From the NCBI GenBank assembly GCA_041389885.1, contig JAWKRB010000045.1, positions 1 through 53,065 on the forward strand: a DNA stretch of 53,065 nucleotides, read 5' to 3'. Numbering within the stretch: position 1 is the first letter of the stretch; each line of letters starts with the position of its first letter. The notes under the pieces were generated by a model, which saw nothing but the letters and a program-made list of their open reading frames with translations, ran no database searches and was not told the DNA's origin. Both the position numbers and the translations under genes were made by a program. This stretch comes from JAWKRB01 sp041389885 (GTDB taxonomy: Bacteria; Myxococcota_A; Polyangia; Polyangiales; Ga0077539). This document shows positions 43,100 to 51,452 of this stretch, one piece after another.

Positions 43100-44743
43100 A
43101 TGATCCCTCGCGCGCGTTCGTGGAGCGTCGTTCGCGCGCTCGGGCTCGCCCTCGCCGCCCACGGCTGCGCCGACGTCCCCGAGGGGATCGGGCAGACCTC
43201 GCAGGCGATTCACCCGTTCTGCGCGGCGCGCACCGAGGTGCGGGGCATCGACGTGTCGCAGTGGCAGGGGACCATCCAGTGGTCGCGGCTGCCGGGCGCG
43301 GGCGTGCGCTTCGCGATCATTCGCCTCTCCAACGGCATGAGCCTCGACACGCGCTTCGCGGAGAACTGGGCGGGCGCCCAGCGGGCGGGCGTGCTGCGCG
43401 GCGCCTACCACTATTTCAACGCCACCCAGAGCGGCACGACGCAGGCGAACTTCTTCCTCGACCAGCTGATGGCGCGGGGGTTCGGCGACGGCGACCTGCC
43501 GCCGATGCTCGACGTCGAGTTCGTGAACGTCGACTCCAACGGCGATGGGACCAACGACCGGCCCTCGGTGAGCCCCGCGGTCTATCAGTCCAGGCTCCGA
43601 GAGTGGATCAACACCGTGCGCGCGCGCATCGGCCGCGACCCCATCCTCTACACCGGCGGGTACTACTGGGACTCCTGGGTGCAGTCCTCGGAGTGGGCCG
43701 CGCTCCCGCTCTTTCACGCGGAGTATCCGAACTACAGCACGCGCCGCTCGTGGACCGACCCGGTGCCCAACTCCGGCTGCGCCCGGTACGTGAGCAACCA
43801 CTGGCCGCGGTACACGTTCTGGCAGTACGCGGGCGACAACACGGTCGCGTCGTCCCTCGGCGGCGCGGGCACCTTCGGCTCCAGCGCCGTCGACATGGAC
43901 GTCTTCGACGGCACCCTCGACGAGCTCCGCGCCCTCGCGCGGGCGCGCCCCGCCCTCGACGCGCGCTTCGTCGGCCAGTCGAGCGACGCGAGGCCCGAGA
44001 CCGACGGCAGCGGCGCGCAGTTTCACGTGTGCGCGAGGCAGCCGATTCGACTCTCCTTCGAGCTCGAGAACGTCGGCACCGCCGCGTGGGTCGACAGCAC
44101 CGCCGCCGCGGGCGCCGTGGGCGGCTCCGTGCGCCTCGGCGCCGTGCCCCACGACACCGCCGATCCCCTCACGGGCGAGGCGCGCGTCTCGATCAACCGC
44201 GCGTCCAACCGCGACGTGCGCCCCGCGGGGGGCGCGTGCAACAACGCCAACGGCTGCCGCCGCACGGTGTTCACCCTCGAAGGGCAGGCGCCCTCCACCC
44301 CGGGCGTGGTGCGCTCGCGGTGGCAGCTCGTCGACGAGCTGCGGCAGTGGTTCGGCCCCGAGGTCTGGCTGTCGTTTCACGTCGTGGCGTGCCCCGTCGA
44401 CGCGGGCGCGCCCGCGCCCGTCGACGCGGGACCGACGCCGCGCGCCGACGCCGGGGCGGACGTCCCGCGGGTGACGGATGTCGTTGCGCTGCAAGACGTT
44501 GTGCGCGCTGACGCGGGGCTCGAGGCCGACGCGGGGCTCGAGGCCGACGCGGGGCTCGAGGCCGACGCGGGGCTCGAGGCCGACGCGGGGCTCGAGGCCG
44601 ACGACCTCGGCGAGGACACCGGGGCGATCGTCGGGAGCTGCCGCGCCGCGCCCGGGCGAGGCCGAGGCGGCGCGTGGTCGATCGCGGCGCTGGGCCTCGC
44701 GCTGGGGGTGCTCCGACGCCGGCGACGGCGGCTCGATCGGTAG
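43100..44743 (+). CDS. GH25 lysozyme with MYXO-CTERM-like anchor
   Basis: 547 residues from ATG 43100; an in-frame TTG at 43064 is less likely. Signal peptide 'VVRALGLALAAHGC'. The GH25 muramidase domain covers about 48-275: 'VRGIDVSQWQGTIQW' (Asp51) and 'PPMLDVEF' (Asp138, Glu140), with 'FAIIRLSNG' and 'YHYFNATQSGTTQANFFL'. A beta-sandwich-like region (about 300-435) follows. Then comes an Asp/Ala linker with five DAGLEA repeats, and a C-terminal tail with Cys ('GSC'), hydrophobic stretch 'AWSIAALGLALGVL' and Arg cluster. That matches the MYXO-CTERM pattern sorted to the surface of myxobacteria. It should cut peptidoglycan, perhaps of prey. Confidence 0.87.
   Translation: MIPRARSWSVVRALGLALAAHGCADVPEGIGQTSQAIHPFCAARTEVRGIDVSQWQGTIQWSRLPGAGVRFAIIRLSNGMSLDTRFAENWAGAQRAGVLRGAYHYFNATQSGTTQANFFLDQLMARGFGDGDLPPMLDVEFVNVDSNGDGTNDRPSVSPAVYQSRLREWINTVRARIGRDPILYTGGYYWDSWVQSSEWAALPLFHAEYPNYSTRRSWTDPVPNSGCARYVSNHWPRYTFWQYAGDNTVASSLGGAGTFGSSAVDMDVFDGTLDELRALARARPALDARFVGQSSDARPETDGSGAQFHVCARQPIRLSFELENVGTAAWVDSTAAAGAVGGSVRLGAVPHDTADPLTGEARVSINRASNRDVRPAGGACNNANGCRRTVFTLEGQAPSTPGVVRSRWQLVDELRQWFGPEVWLSFHVVACPVDAGAPAPVDAGPTPRADAGADVPRVTDVVALQDVVRADAGLEADAGLEADAGLEADAGLEADAGLEADDLGEDTGAIVGSCRAAPGRGRGGAWSIAALGLALGVLRRRRRRLDR
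44510..44599 (+). repeat. Five 18-bp tandem repeats in the lysozyme linker
   Basis: GACGCGGGGCTCGAGGCC is repeated five times without change (44510-44527, 44528-44545, 44546-44563, 44564-44581, 44582-44599) and encodes DAGLEA. It lengthens the stalk between the catalytic part and the MYXO-CTERM-like anchor. Identical copies imply recent expansion, so copy number probably varies. Confidence 0.95.
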
Positions 44744-44765
44744 GTCGGCGCGCCGTCGCGCTCGC

Positions 44766-45617
44766 CTACCGGCTGCGCTTCGAGCTCATGCGCGCCACGC
44801 GGCGCACCACGGCGTCGTAGCGGCGAGGGGCGACGCGGGCGAGCACGTCGATGACCCGCGCGTCGGCGCCGATGAGGATGCGGGGCTCGTCGGCGAGCAC
44901 GCCGCGCAGGATGACCTGGGCGGCCTCGTCGGCGGTGGTGCGCGCGGCCCGCTCGAAATCCGCGGCGACGCGATCGGGGTCGGCGGGGCCGCCGTGGGCG
45001 TCTTCGTAGTGCCGCCCGCGCCGCGCGATGTCGGTCTTGATGCCGCCGGGGTGCACGCACGACACGCGCACGGGGGTGTCGGCGAGCTCCTGTCGCAGGG
45101 TCTCGGTGAAGCCCCGCACGGCGAACTTCGCGGCGCAGTAGGCCGACTGTGTGGGCACGCCGATCATGCCGAACACGCTGGAGAGGTTCACGATGTGCGA
45201 CTCGGGCCGCGCGCGGAGCTGCGGGAGAAACGCGCGGCAGCCGTTCACGACGCCCCAGAAGTTGATCCCGAAGAGCCACTCGAAGTCTTCGTCGGTCATG
45301 CGCTCGACGCTCGCCGAGAGCGACACGCCCGCGTTGTTCACCAGCACGTCCGCGCCGCCCAGAGACTCGCGCACGCGCTCGGCCCAGGCGTAGATCCCCG
45401 CGCGGTCGGAGACGTCGAGGCGCTCGGCCTCGACCCGCGCGCCTGGCCTCGCCGCGCGCGCGCGCGCGACCGTCTCGGCGAGGCCCGCCTCGTCGACGTC
45501 GACCAGGGCGACGTCGCTGCCTCGCCGCGCGCACTCGACGGCGAGCGAGCGTCCCATGCCGGACGCGGCGCCCGTAATCGCGACCAACTTGTTGGAGAGC
45601 GTCTTCACGGCGCGCAT
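44766..45617 (-). CDS. Short-chain dehydrogenase/reductase
   Basis: 283 residues from ATG 45617 (GTG 45623 is an alternative). Classical SDR: 'VAITGAASGMGRSLA' (cofactor motif), 'DVLVNNAGVS', 'HIVNLSSVFGMIG' and the catalytic 'SAYCAAK' (YxxxK). 'ALVDVDEAGL' with Asp after beta-2 suggests NAD(H) preference. The C-terminal region 'FERAARTTADEAAQVILRGV' is seen in SDRs acting on lipids or steroids, but the substrate is unknown. Cytoplasmic, possibly membrane-associated through the basic C-terminus. Confidence 0.87.
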   Translation of the reverse strand: MRAVKTLSNKLVAITGAASGMGRSLAVECARRGSDVALVDVDEAGLAETVARARAARPGARVEAERLDVSDRAGIYAWAERVRESLGGADVLVNNAGVSLSASVERMTDEDFEWLFGINFWGVVNGCRAFLPQLRARPESHIVNLSSVFGMIGVPTQSAYCAAKFAVRGFTETLRQELADTPVRVSCVHPGGIKTDIARRGRHYEDAHGGPADPDRVAADFERAARTTADEAAQVILRGVLADEPRILIGADARVIDVLARVAPRRYDAVVRRVARMSSKRSR

Positions 45618-45688
45618 TGTCACGGAGAAGCGCCTGGATGGATAGTCGCCGCGGCGCGTCGCCGCGGGCGGTAGTACCCTCCCGCGTC

Positions 45689-46318
45689 GTGAGCGCTCCT
45701 GAGTGGATCCCCTGGGCGGCGGCGGCGGCGGGCGCCGCGTTGGCGGTAGACGCCTTCGCGCGGCTCGTGGGCTGCTACGAGACCTCCGCTCGCTGGTGGC
45801 CCGCGACCTGGCGACGGCGCCGCGGCGCGCGCGGCGAGGGCACGCCGTACCGCCACGCGCTCGGGGACGATTGGGAGCCGCGCGTTCGCGCGGGCATCCC
45901 CCGGAGCGTCTCGATGTTCGTGGCGCCCTGCATGCTCCTCTCGGCGTTCTGGTCGCTGGCGATCGTGCTCGCGCTGTCGGACGTTCCCGCCGCGCTCTCG
46001 GGGACCCGTCGGCTCCGCACGGTGCTCGCGTCGCTCGCGCTGTGCGTCGCCTCGGCGCTGGTCGGTTGGATCACGCTCAACGCGACCCTCGAGCGGCGTG
46101 ACCGCGCCTTCGCCGTGGCGATCACCCTCGCGCTGGCCCTCAACTCCGCCCTCGCGGTGTTCCCGCTGCCGTGCTCCGACGTGCGCGCCGACGACGTGCG
46201 CTTCGCCCTCGCGGGACTGATCACCCACGCGCCCCTCGCGCTGGCCTACGCGTGGCACCGCTGGCGACGACGCGGCTCCGTGAGCTTCGCCCTCGACCAG
46301 ACGCCCGTGCTTCACTGA
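45689..46318 (+). CDS. Multi-span membrane protein, unknown
   Basis: 209 residues from GTG 45689. About five hydrophobic segments are visible: 'WIPWAAAAAGAALAVDAF', 'VAPCMLLSAFWSLAIVLALS', 'VLASLALCVASALVGWITL', 'AFAVAITLALALNSALAVF' and 'LAGLITHAPLALAYAW'. Basic loops ('RRRRG', 'RWRRRG') fit an inner-membrane protein. No family recognised. The DEAD-box helicase starts 38 bp after its stop on the same strand. Confidence 0.6.
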   Translation: MSAPEWIPWAAAAAGAALAVDAFARLVGCYETSARWWPATWRRRRGARGEGTPYRHALGDDWEPRVRAGIPRSVSMFVAPCMLLSAFWSLAIVLALSDVPAALSGTRRLRTVLASLALCVASALVGWITLNATLERRDRAFAVAITLALALNSALAVFPLPCSDVRADDVRFALAGLITHAPLALAYAWHRWRRRGSVSFALDQTPVLH

Positions 46319-46356
46319 TCCTTCGGGGCGTTCAGGCACCGCGGAGAGACCCCTTG

Positions 46357-47610
46357 ATGCCCTTCACAGACCTCGGCCTCTCGCCCGCCCTCGCGCAGTC
46401 TGCCGCGCAGCTCGGCTTCGTCACGCCGACCCCCGTGCAGTCCGCGGCGATCCCCGTCGTGCTCCGCGGCGGCGACCTCCTCGCGACGGCGCGGACGGGC
46501 TCGGGCAAGACCGCCGCCTTCGCCCTGCCGCTCTTGCAGCGCGGGCGCTCGACCCCCCAGCGCCCTGGCGCGCGGCCCGTGTGCACGCTCGTGCTCGTGC
46601 CCACCCGCGAGCTCGCCGCGCAGGTGGGGGAGGTGTTTCGCAGCCTCGCCGAGAGGCTCTCGCCGCGGCCGAGGGTCGCGGTCGCCTTCGGGGGCGTCTC
46701 GATCAACCCCCAGAAGATCGCGCTGCGCGGCGGCGCCGACGTCGTGGTCGCCACGCCCGGCCGCCTCCTCGACCTGGCCGAGGGCCGCGCGCTTCGCCTC
46801 GACGCCGTCGAGCACCTCGTGCTCGACGAGGCCGACCGCCTCCTCGACCTGGGCTTCGCCGACGAGCTGACGCGCGTGATCGGGAGGATCCCCGTCGAGC
46901 GACAGACGCTGCTGTTCTCTGCGACCTTCGCGCCCGAGGTCGAGGCGCTCGCGGGGCGGATTCTTCGCGCGCCCACGCGCGTCGACGCGCCCGTCGCCGA
47001 GGGTGATCAGGCGGTGATCGAGCAGCGGGTCTTCGAGGTCGACGAGGGGCGCCGCGCGCAGCTCCTGCTCCAGCTCCTCAAGGACCAGGGGTGGGCGCGC
47101 GCGCTGGTCTTCGTGGCCAGCCAGCACGCCGCCGAGCGCCTCGCGACGCGGCTGCGCAAGTCGGAGGTCTTCGCCGCGCCCTTTCACGGCGGGCTCAGCC
47201 AGGGCGCGCGCACGCAGGCGCTGCTCGAGTTCAAAGAGGGGCGCTGGGACGTGCTGGTCACCACCGACCTCGCCGCGCGCGGGCTGCACATCGAGGCCCT
47301 GCCCGTGGTGGTGAACTACGACCTCCCGCGCTCCACCCAGGACTTCACCCACCGCATCGGACGCACCGGCCGCGCGGGCGAGAGCGGGCTCGCGGTCACC
47401 TTCGTCACGCCCGCGAGCGAGGCCCACTGGCGGCTCATCGAGAAGCGCCAGGGGCTGAGCGTGCCCCGCGAGCGAGCGCAGGGCTTCGAGCCCACCGAGG
47501 TCGCGCCTGCGATCCCGCGTGCCCCAGACGGCACCGGCGGCGTGAAGGGGAGGCGCCTGAGCAAGAAGGACAAGGCGAGGCTCGCCGCCGCGCGTGCGAA
47601 CGGCACGTAG
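46357..47610 (+). CDS. DEAD-box RNA helicase (RhlE-like)
   Basis: 417 residues from ATG 46357, with GGAGAG upstream. All core motifs are present: Q motif ('FVTPTPVQSAAIP'), I 'ARTGSGKTAAF', Ia 'PTRELAAQ', Ib 'TPGRLLDL', II 'VLDEADRLLDLGF', III 'LFSATF', IV 'ALVFVASQ', V 'TTDLAARGL' and VI 'HRIGRTGRAG'. The C-terminal tail is short and basic ('KGRRLSKKDKARLAAAR'), as in RhlE-type helicases that remodel ribosomal or mRNA structures. Cytoplasmic. A large stem-loop follows. Confidence 0.92.
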   Translation: MPFTDLGLSPALAQSAAQLGFVTPTPVQSAAIPVVLRGGDLLATARTGSGKTAAFALPLLQRGRSTPQRPGARPVCTLVLVPTRELAAQVGEVFRSLAERLSPRPRVAVAFGGVSINPQKIALRGGADVVVATPGRLLDLAEGRALRLDAVEHLVLDEADRLLDLGFADELTRVIGRIPVERQTLLFSATFAPEVEALAGRILRAPTRVDAPVAEGDQAVIEQRVFEVDEGRRAQLLLQLLKDQGWARALVFVASQHAAERLATRLRKSEVFAAPFHGGLSQGARTQALLEFKEGRWDVLVTTDLAARGLHIEALPVVVNYDLPRSTQDFTHRIGRTGRAGESGLAVTFVTPASEAHWRLIEKRQGLSVPRERAQGFEPTEVAPAIPRAPDGTGGVKGRRLSKKDKARLAAARANGT

Positions 47611-47612
47611 TA

Positions 47613-47694
47613 CCTCTCCACCGGGGATGAGAAGGTTCAACGCGGGCCTCCGAGGAGTGCTCGCGCTCAACCCTTCAATTCCCCAGTGGAGAGG
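47613..47694. terminator. Long imperfect stem-loop between convergent genes
   Basis: CCTCTCCACCGGGG (47613-47626) pairs with CCCCAGTGGAGAGG (47681-47694) with one mismatch. Bases further in ('GAAGGTT', 'AACCCTTC') can extend the stem imperfectly toward a loop near 47648-47660. It fills nearly the whole gap between the helicase stop and the permease stop, so a bidirectional terminator is likely. It could also be a copy of a dispersed palindromic element. Confidence 0.5.
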
Positions 47695-47696
47695 CG

Positions 47697-49066
47697 CTAG
47701 CGTACGAAGAGCAGCACGTAGACGATCGCGAGCGCGATCTGAAACGCGGCGTACGGCAGCGCGAGCTTCACGAAGCGCACGAAGCTCACGCCCACGCCGT
47801 GCTTCTGCATGATGGTGGCGGCGACGACGGTGGAGGCCGAGCCGATGGGGGTGATGTTCCCCCCGAGGTTGGCGCCGAAGACCACGGCCCACCACATGCC
47901 GGGCGTGGCGTGGCCGTGCATCCCCGAGAGGATCTTCGCGAGCACCGCGGCGAGGGGGATGTTGTCGGTGACCGAGCTCGCGCCGGCGGAGGCGACGAGC
48001 AGCGCGGCGCTCCCCGCGCGGGGGCCGAGGCCGATGACCGCGCCGATGCCGCGGCCGATGAGGTCGAGCACGCCCGCGTGCTCCATCACGTGGATCACGA
48101 CGAAGAGCGAGGCGAAGAAGAGCAGCAGGTCCCAGTCGAGGGCGGCGTAGAAGCGGTCGACGCTGTTCTTGAAGCGGAGCAGCGCGATGCCCGCGAAGAG
48201 CAGCGCGACGTAGCCCATGTCGAGGTCGCGAATCACCGGGATCACCGGCGTCGCGGCGAGCACGCCGATGAACGCCACGAAGGCGACGACGGAGAACCAG
48301 AACACCCTCGCGCTCTCGATGCCGTCGTTCTCGTCGAAGCCCGCCACCTGCGCCGCGGCGCGCTTCTTCGCCTCGGGGGTGGTGAGGCGCTCGACGCCGA
48401 AGGCGCGCGCGCCGAAGAGCAGCGTGCCCAGCGTCGCGACGGCGACGTAGGGGCCCGCGATGAAGAAGAACTTCATGAACGCGATGCCCGCGGCGCGGCC
48501 GACGATGATGTTCGGCACCGAGCTGATCAGCGTGAGCATGCCGCCGACGTTCGTGAGCAGCCCCTCGATGAGGAGAAATCCCAGGAGCTTCTCGCTGCGC
48601 CCCAGCTTCTTCAGGCTCACCGCGGTGAGCGAGCCCACGATGAGCATCGCGGTGACGTTGTTGAGCACCGCGGAGAAGAGCACCGTGAGCAGCCCGTAGG
48701 CGAAGAGCAGGCGAAACGGGTCGCCGCCCGAGCTCTTGGTGAGCCTGATCGCGATGTAGCTGAAGAGCCCGCTCTTGTTCGTCGCGTCGACGAAGAGGCT
48801 CGCGCCGAAGATGATCGCGATGACGCCCCAGTCGATGGCGGGGATGTAGATCGGCAGCGCGATGCGCTCCCCCGCGGCGTTCACCACCGGGCCCAGCGGC
48901 AGGAGGTCGAAGAGGTCGCCGAGAAAGAGCGTGACGAGCGCGGCGACGCTGGTGATCACCGACTTCTTCGCGTGGATCTTCTCCTCCAGCGCAGGGCGAC
49001 GATCAGTAGCCGCGAGGAGCACGGCGAAGAGCAGGGTGACGGCGGCGCTCGGGGGTGTTGGTGCAT
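47697..49066 (-). CDS. SLC13/ArsB/NhaD-type ion permease, N-terminus frameshifted
   Basis: From 'ALEEKIHAKKSVITSVAALV' onward the sequence is an intact polytopic permease of about 430 residues and 10-12 membrane segments, typical of the ion transporter (ArsB/NhaD/citrate) superfamily: 'GVIAIIFGASLFVDATNKSG', 'NNVTAMLIVG', 'SVPNIIVGRAAG', 'SSVTDNIPLAAVLAKI' and 'GANLGGNITPIGSASTVVA' (paired hairpin motifs). The likely start is ATG 49066 with GAGGGA upstream, 8 bp after the stress-protein stop. From there at least two indels (about 49000-49055) break the frame, so the first membrane helix is scrambled ('TLLFAVLLAATDRRPA'). As it stands the frame runs upstream into the stress-protein gene. Substrate unknown (sodium/proton, arsenite or dicarboxylate). 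Confidence 0.75.
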
Positions 49067-49074
49067 CGCGTCCC

Positions 49075-49916
49075 TCAAGGCAGCAGCAGCAGGGGGAGGT
49101 TGCGCAGCTCGACCGCGAGCAGGTACGCGAGGCCGTGCATCGCAACTGGTCGTCGTCCTTGGTGTTCATCACCACGAGGTCGACCTCGTGCTTCTCGATG
49201 AGCCTGCGGCACTCGACGACGTGGTGCCCCATGGTGACCTCCTCGTGCCGTGAGCGGCACGCCGAGGGACCAGGCTCGTCGCGGCACGAGCGGATGTACT
49301 CCGACAGCTCCTTCACGAGCTGCTCGCGGATGCGCAGCCGCGCCTCGTCGGTGTCGATGCGGGATCCGCGAGATCACGCCGATAGCGCTCGAAGGCTGGT
49401 CGTTCTCGAGGTGCGCGGCACGAGGGTGCCGCCGCGCTCGGTGAAGCGCACCCCGTGGGCGACGAAGCGGTCTGAGCCCGTGAATGGTCGTTGAGCACCA
49501 TCACCCGGTCGGTGTTCACGCAGCCGGGCGGCAGCCGGTCGTCGTCGGTGGGATCGAACGGCAGCAGCACCGGCGTCGTGGTCGCCTGCGTGAGCACGTC
49601 GACGTGCCCCCCGAGGCTGAACGCGAAGCGCCGCGCGCGGCCGTGGAGGTTTCGGTACGCGACGATGGTCGGGCTCGATGCGCTCGACGTGCGCGAGGAG
49701 ACTCGTCGATGAGCGTGTACTGACCGCCGTCGACGACAGCCTCGATGCCCTCGCCGAGCGCGCTGAGCATCCTTCGCGTCGGCGCAGAGCAGCCGCGAGG
49801 GCTCTGCAGGCAGGTCGGTGAAGAGCGCCACGCGGCGGATGTTCACCTCGGAGTGCGCGTACCGGGCCTTGTCGGTAAAGGCGGAACGCACTCGCGAACT
49901 CGTCGAGCTTGAGCAT
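49075..49916 (-). pseudogene. Universal-stress-type protein gene, broken by many frameshifts
   Basis: Reading across three frames from ATG 49916 restores a protein of about 280 residues. Its pieces, in order, are: 'MLKLDEFASAF', 'TDKARYAHSEVNIRRVALF', 'MLSALGEGIEAVVDGGQYTL', 'LLAHVERIEPD', 'TIVAYRNLHGRARRFAFSLG', 'GHVDVLTQATTTPVLLPFDP', 'FTGSDRFVAHGVRFTERGG', 'HLENDQPSSAIGVISRIP', 'IDTDEARLRIREQLVKELSE', 'GHHVVECRRLIEKHEVDLVV', 'MNTKDDDQL' and 'MHGLAYLLAVELRNLPLLLL'. The last part matches the nucleotide-binding end of universal stress (UspA-like) proteins. At least eight single-base-type indels are needed, yet the pieces contain no internal stops and read as good protein. This suggests very recent decay or a local sequence-consensus problem. 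Confidence 0.65.
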
Positions 49917-50004
49917 TCGGCACCCTCGCGGCATCGCGCCGAATGCGCAAGCCCGGGTCAGCGCGAAGAGCGCGCGCGCACGCGCAGGCAGTCCGCCCTT
50001 GAGG

Positions 50005-51312
50005 CTACTGGTGATCACGGGCTCCGGGCACGGGCGCGTGCCGGGCGGCAGCTCGAGTGAAGCGGCGCGCGAGGGTGGCCAGGATGAGCGTCGCCTCCAC
50101 CAGCGCGAAGGTGTCGCCGATGCATTTGCGCGGCCCCGCGCCGAAGGGAAAATACGCGAGGGTCGGGCGCCCGGCGGGCGCGCCTTCGAGGAAGCGTCCG
50201 GGGTCGAAGCCCTCGGGGTTCTCCCAGAACTTCGGGTGTCGGTGCGTCGCGTAGGGAGACAAGAACGCGAGCGAGCCGGCCCTGAGGGTGTGCTCGCCGA
50301 GGGGGATGTCGGCGAGCACGCGGCGCGACAGGATCCACACCACGGGCGAGATGCGCAGCGACTCGGCGAGCACCGCGCGCGTGTACGGGAGCTTCGGGTA
50401 GTCGTCGGCCGTCGCGTCTCGGTCGCCGAGCACCTCGTCGAGCTCCGCGAGCATCTTGCGCCGCACGTCGGGCATGCGCGAGAGCCACGACCAGGTCCAC
50501 GCGAGGAGGTTCGCGGTGGTCTCGTGGCCCGCGGCGAAGATGGTGGCCACCTCGTCGCGGAGCTGCTGGTCGGTCATCCCCTCGCCGGTCTCTTCGTCGC
50601 GGGCCTCGATGAGCATGCGCAGAAAGTCTCCGCCGGGCGCGTCGGGCTTCGCGCGCTTCGCGGCGATGGCCTCTTCGATGATGCGCGCCACGCGGTCTCG
50701 CTCGGCGATGAAGCGCTTGTTGCCCGGCGTGGGCCAGCTCAGCGGCGGCGCGAGCGGGCGCACGATCCGCTCGTTGAGCGCGTGCAGCATGAAGGTCACC
50801 GAGCGCCCCACGCCGGCGGCGTCGCGCTCGACGTCCTTGCCCAGCATGGTGTCGGCGACGATGCGCAGCGTGAGGCGCATCATCGCCTCGGCGACGTCGA
50901 CGGTCTCGCCCGACTTCGCGGCGGCGGTCCACTCGTCGGCCGTCGACTTTGAGAATTCGACCATGCGCGCGCCGAGGGCGAAGATCTTCGCGCGGTGAAA
51001 CGCGGGCTGCGCGATGCGCCTCTGCCGCAGCCAGAAGGCGCCGTCGCTGGTCACGAGCCCGTTGCCGAGGAGCAGCCGCAGCGCGTCGAAGCCGGGGGTG
51101 TCTTTGCTCACCTCCTTCGCGTGGTCGACGAGCACGGCGCGCACGTGGTCGGGGTGAAAGAGAAAGTGCCCGTGGTTGCCGCCGGGGAACTCCGCCCGCG
51201 ACACGTCGCCGTTCTCGCGCAGCGCGCGCGTGAGCGTCGCGAGGGGCGCGGTGCGCATGGCGTACAGGTTGCCGAGGACGGGGATGTGACCGGGGAGGAG
51301 GGGGGCGAGCAT
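50005..51312 (-). CDS. Cytochrome P450, C-terminus frameshifted
   Basis: 435 residues as read. Heme-thiolate monooxygenase with I-helix 'IFAAGHETTANLLAW', K-helix ExxR in 'AVLAESLRISP', PERF-like 'ENPEGFDPGRF' and heme loop 'FPFGAGPRKCIGD' (Cys397). It resembles bacterial P450s of the CYP4/CYP102-like group and lacks a fused reductase. After 'LATLARRF' the frame goes astray. The +2 frame continues with 'ELPPGTRPCPEPVITSSLKG' and 'GLPARAR', the normal C-terminus, so an indel near 50060 is likely. Heme binding is intact. Redox partners are not encoded nearby. Substrate unknown. Confidence 0.9.
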   Translation of the reverse strand: MLAPLLPGHIPVLGNLYAMRTAPLATLTRALRENGDVSRAEFPGGNHGHFLFHPDHVRAVLVDHAKEVSKDTPGFDALRLLLGNGLVTSDGAFWLRQRRIAQPAFHRAKIFALGARMVEFSKSTADEWTAAAKSGETVDVAEAMMRLTLRIVADTMLGKDVERDAAGVGRSVTFMLHALNERIVRPLAPPLSWPTPGNKRFIAERDRVARIIEEAIAAKRAKPDAPGGDFLRMLIEARDEETGEGMTDQQLRDEVATIFAAGHETTANLLAWTWSWLSRMPDVRRKMLAELDEVLGDRDATADDYPKLPYTRAVLAESLRISPVVWILSRRVLADIPLGEHTLRAGSLAFLSPYATHRHPKFWENPEGFDPGRFLEGAPAGRPTLAYFPFGAGPRKCIGDTFALVEATLILATLARRFTRAAARHAPVPGARDHQ

Positions 51313-51452
51313 GGCGGCGGGCGTTCCTGTCTGTGGGGGACGATGGGGCGTTGCCCTCTATCGCGCCGCAGCCGGGCCGTGTCTATGCGCGTCGCGTCTT
51401 CAGCGGCGGAGGGCGGGGCGCGTTGCGCCCGCGCGGTGCGCCCGGATCGCGC

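Noticed and set aside
44510..44599. Tandem repeats considered as a CRISPR array
   Set aside because: The units are directly adjacent without spacers, keep the reading frame and encode a protein linker.
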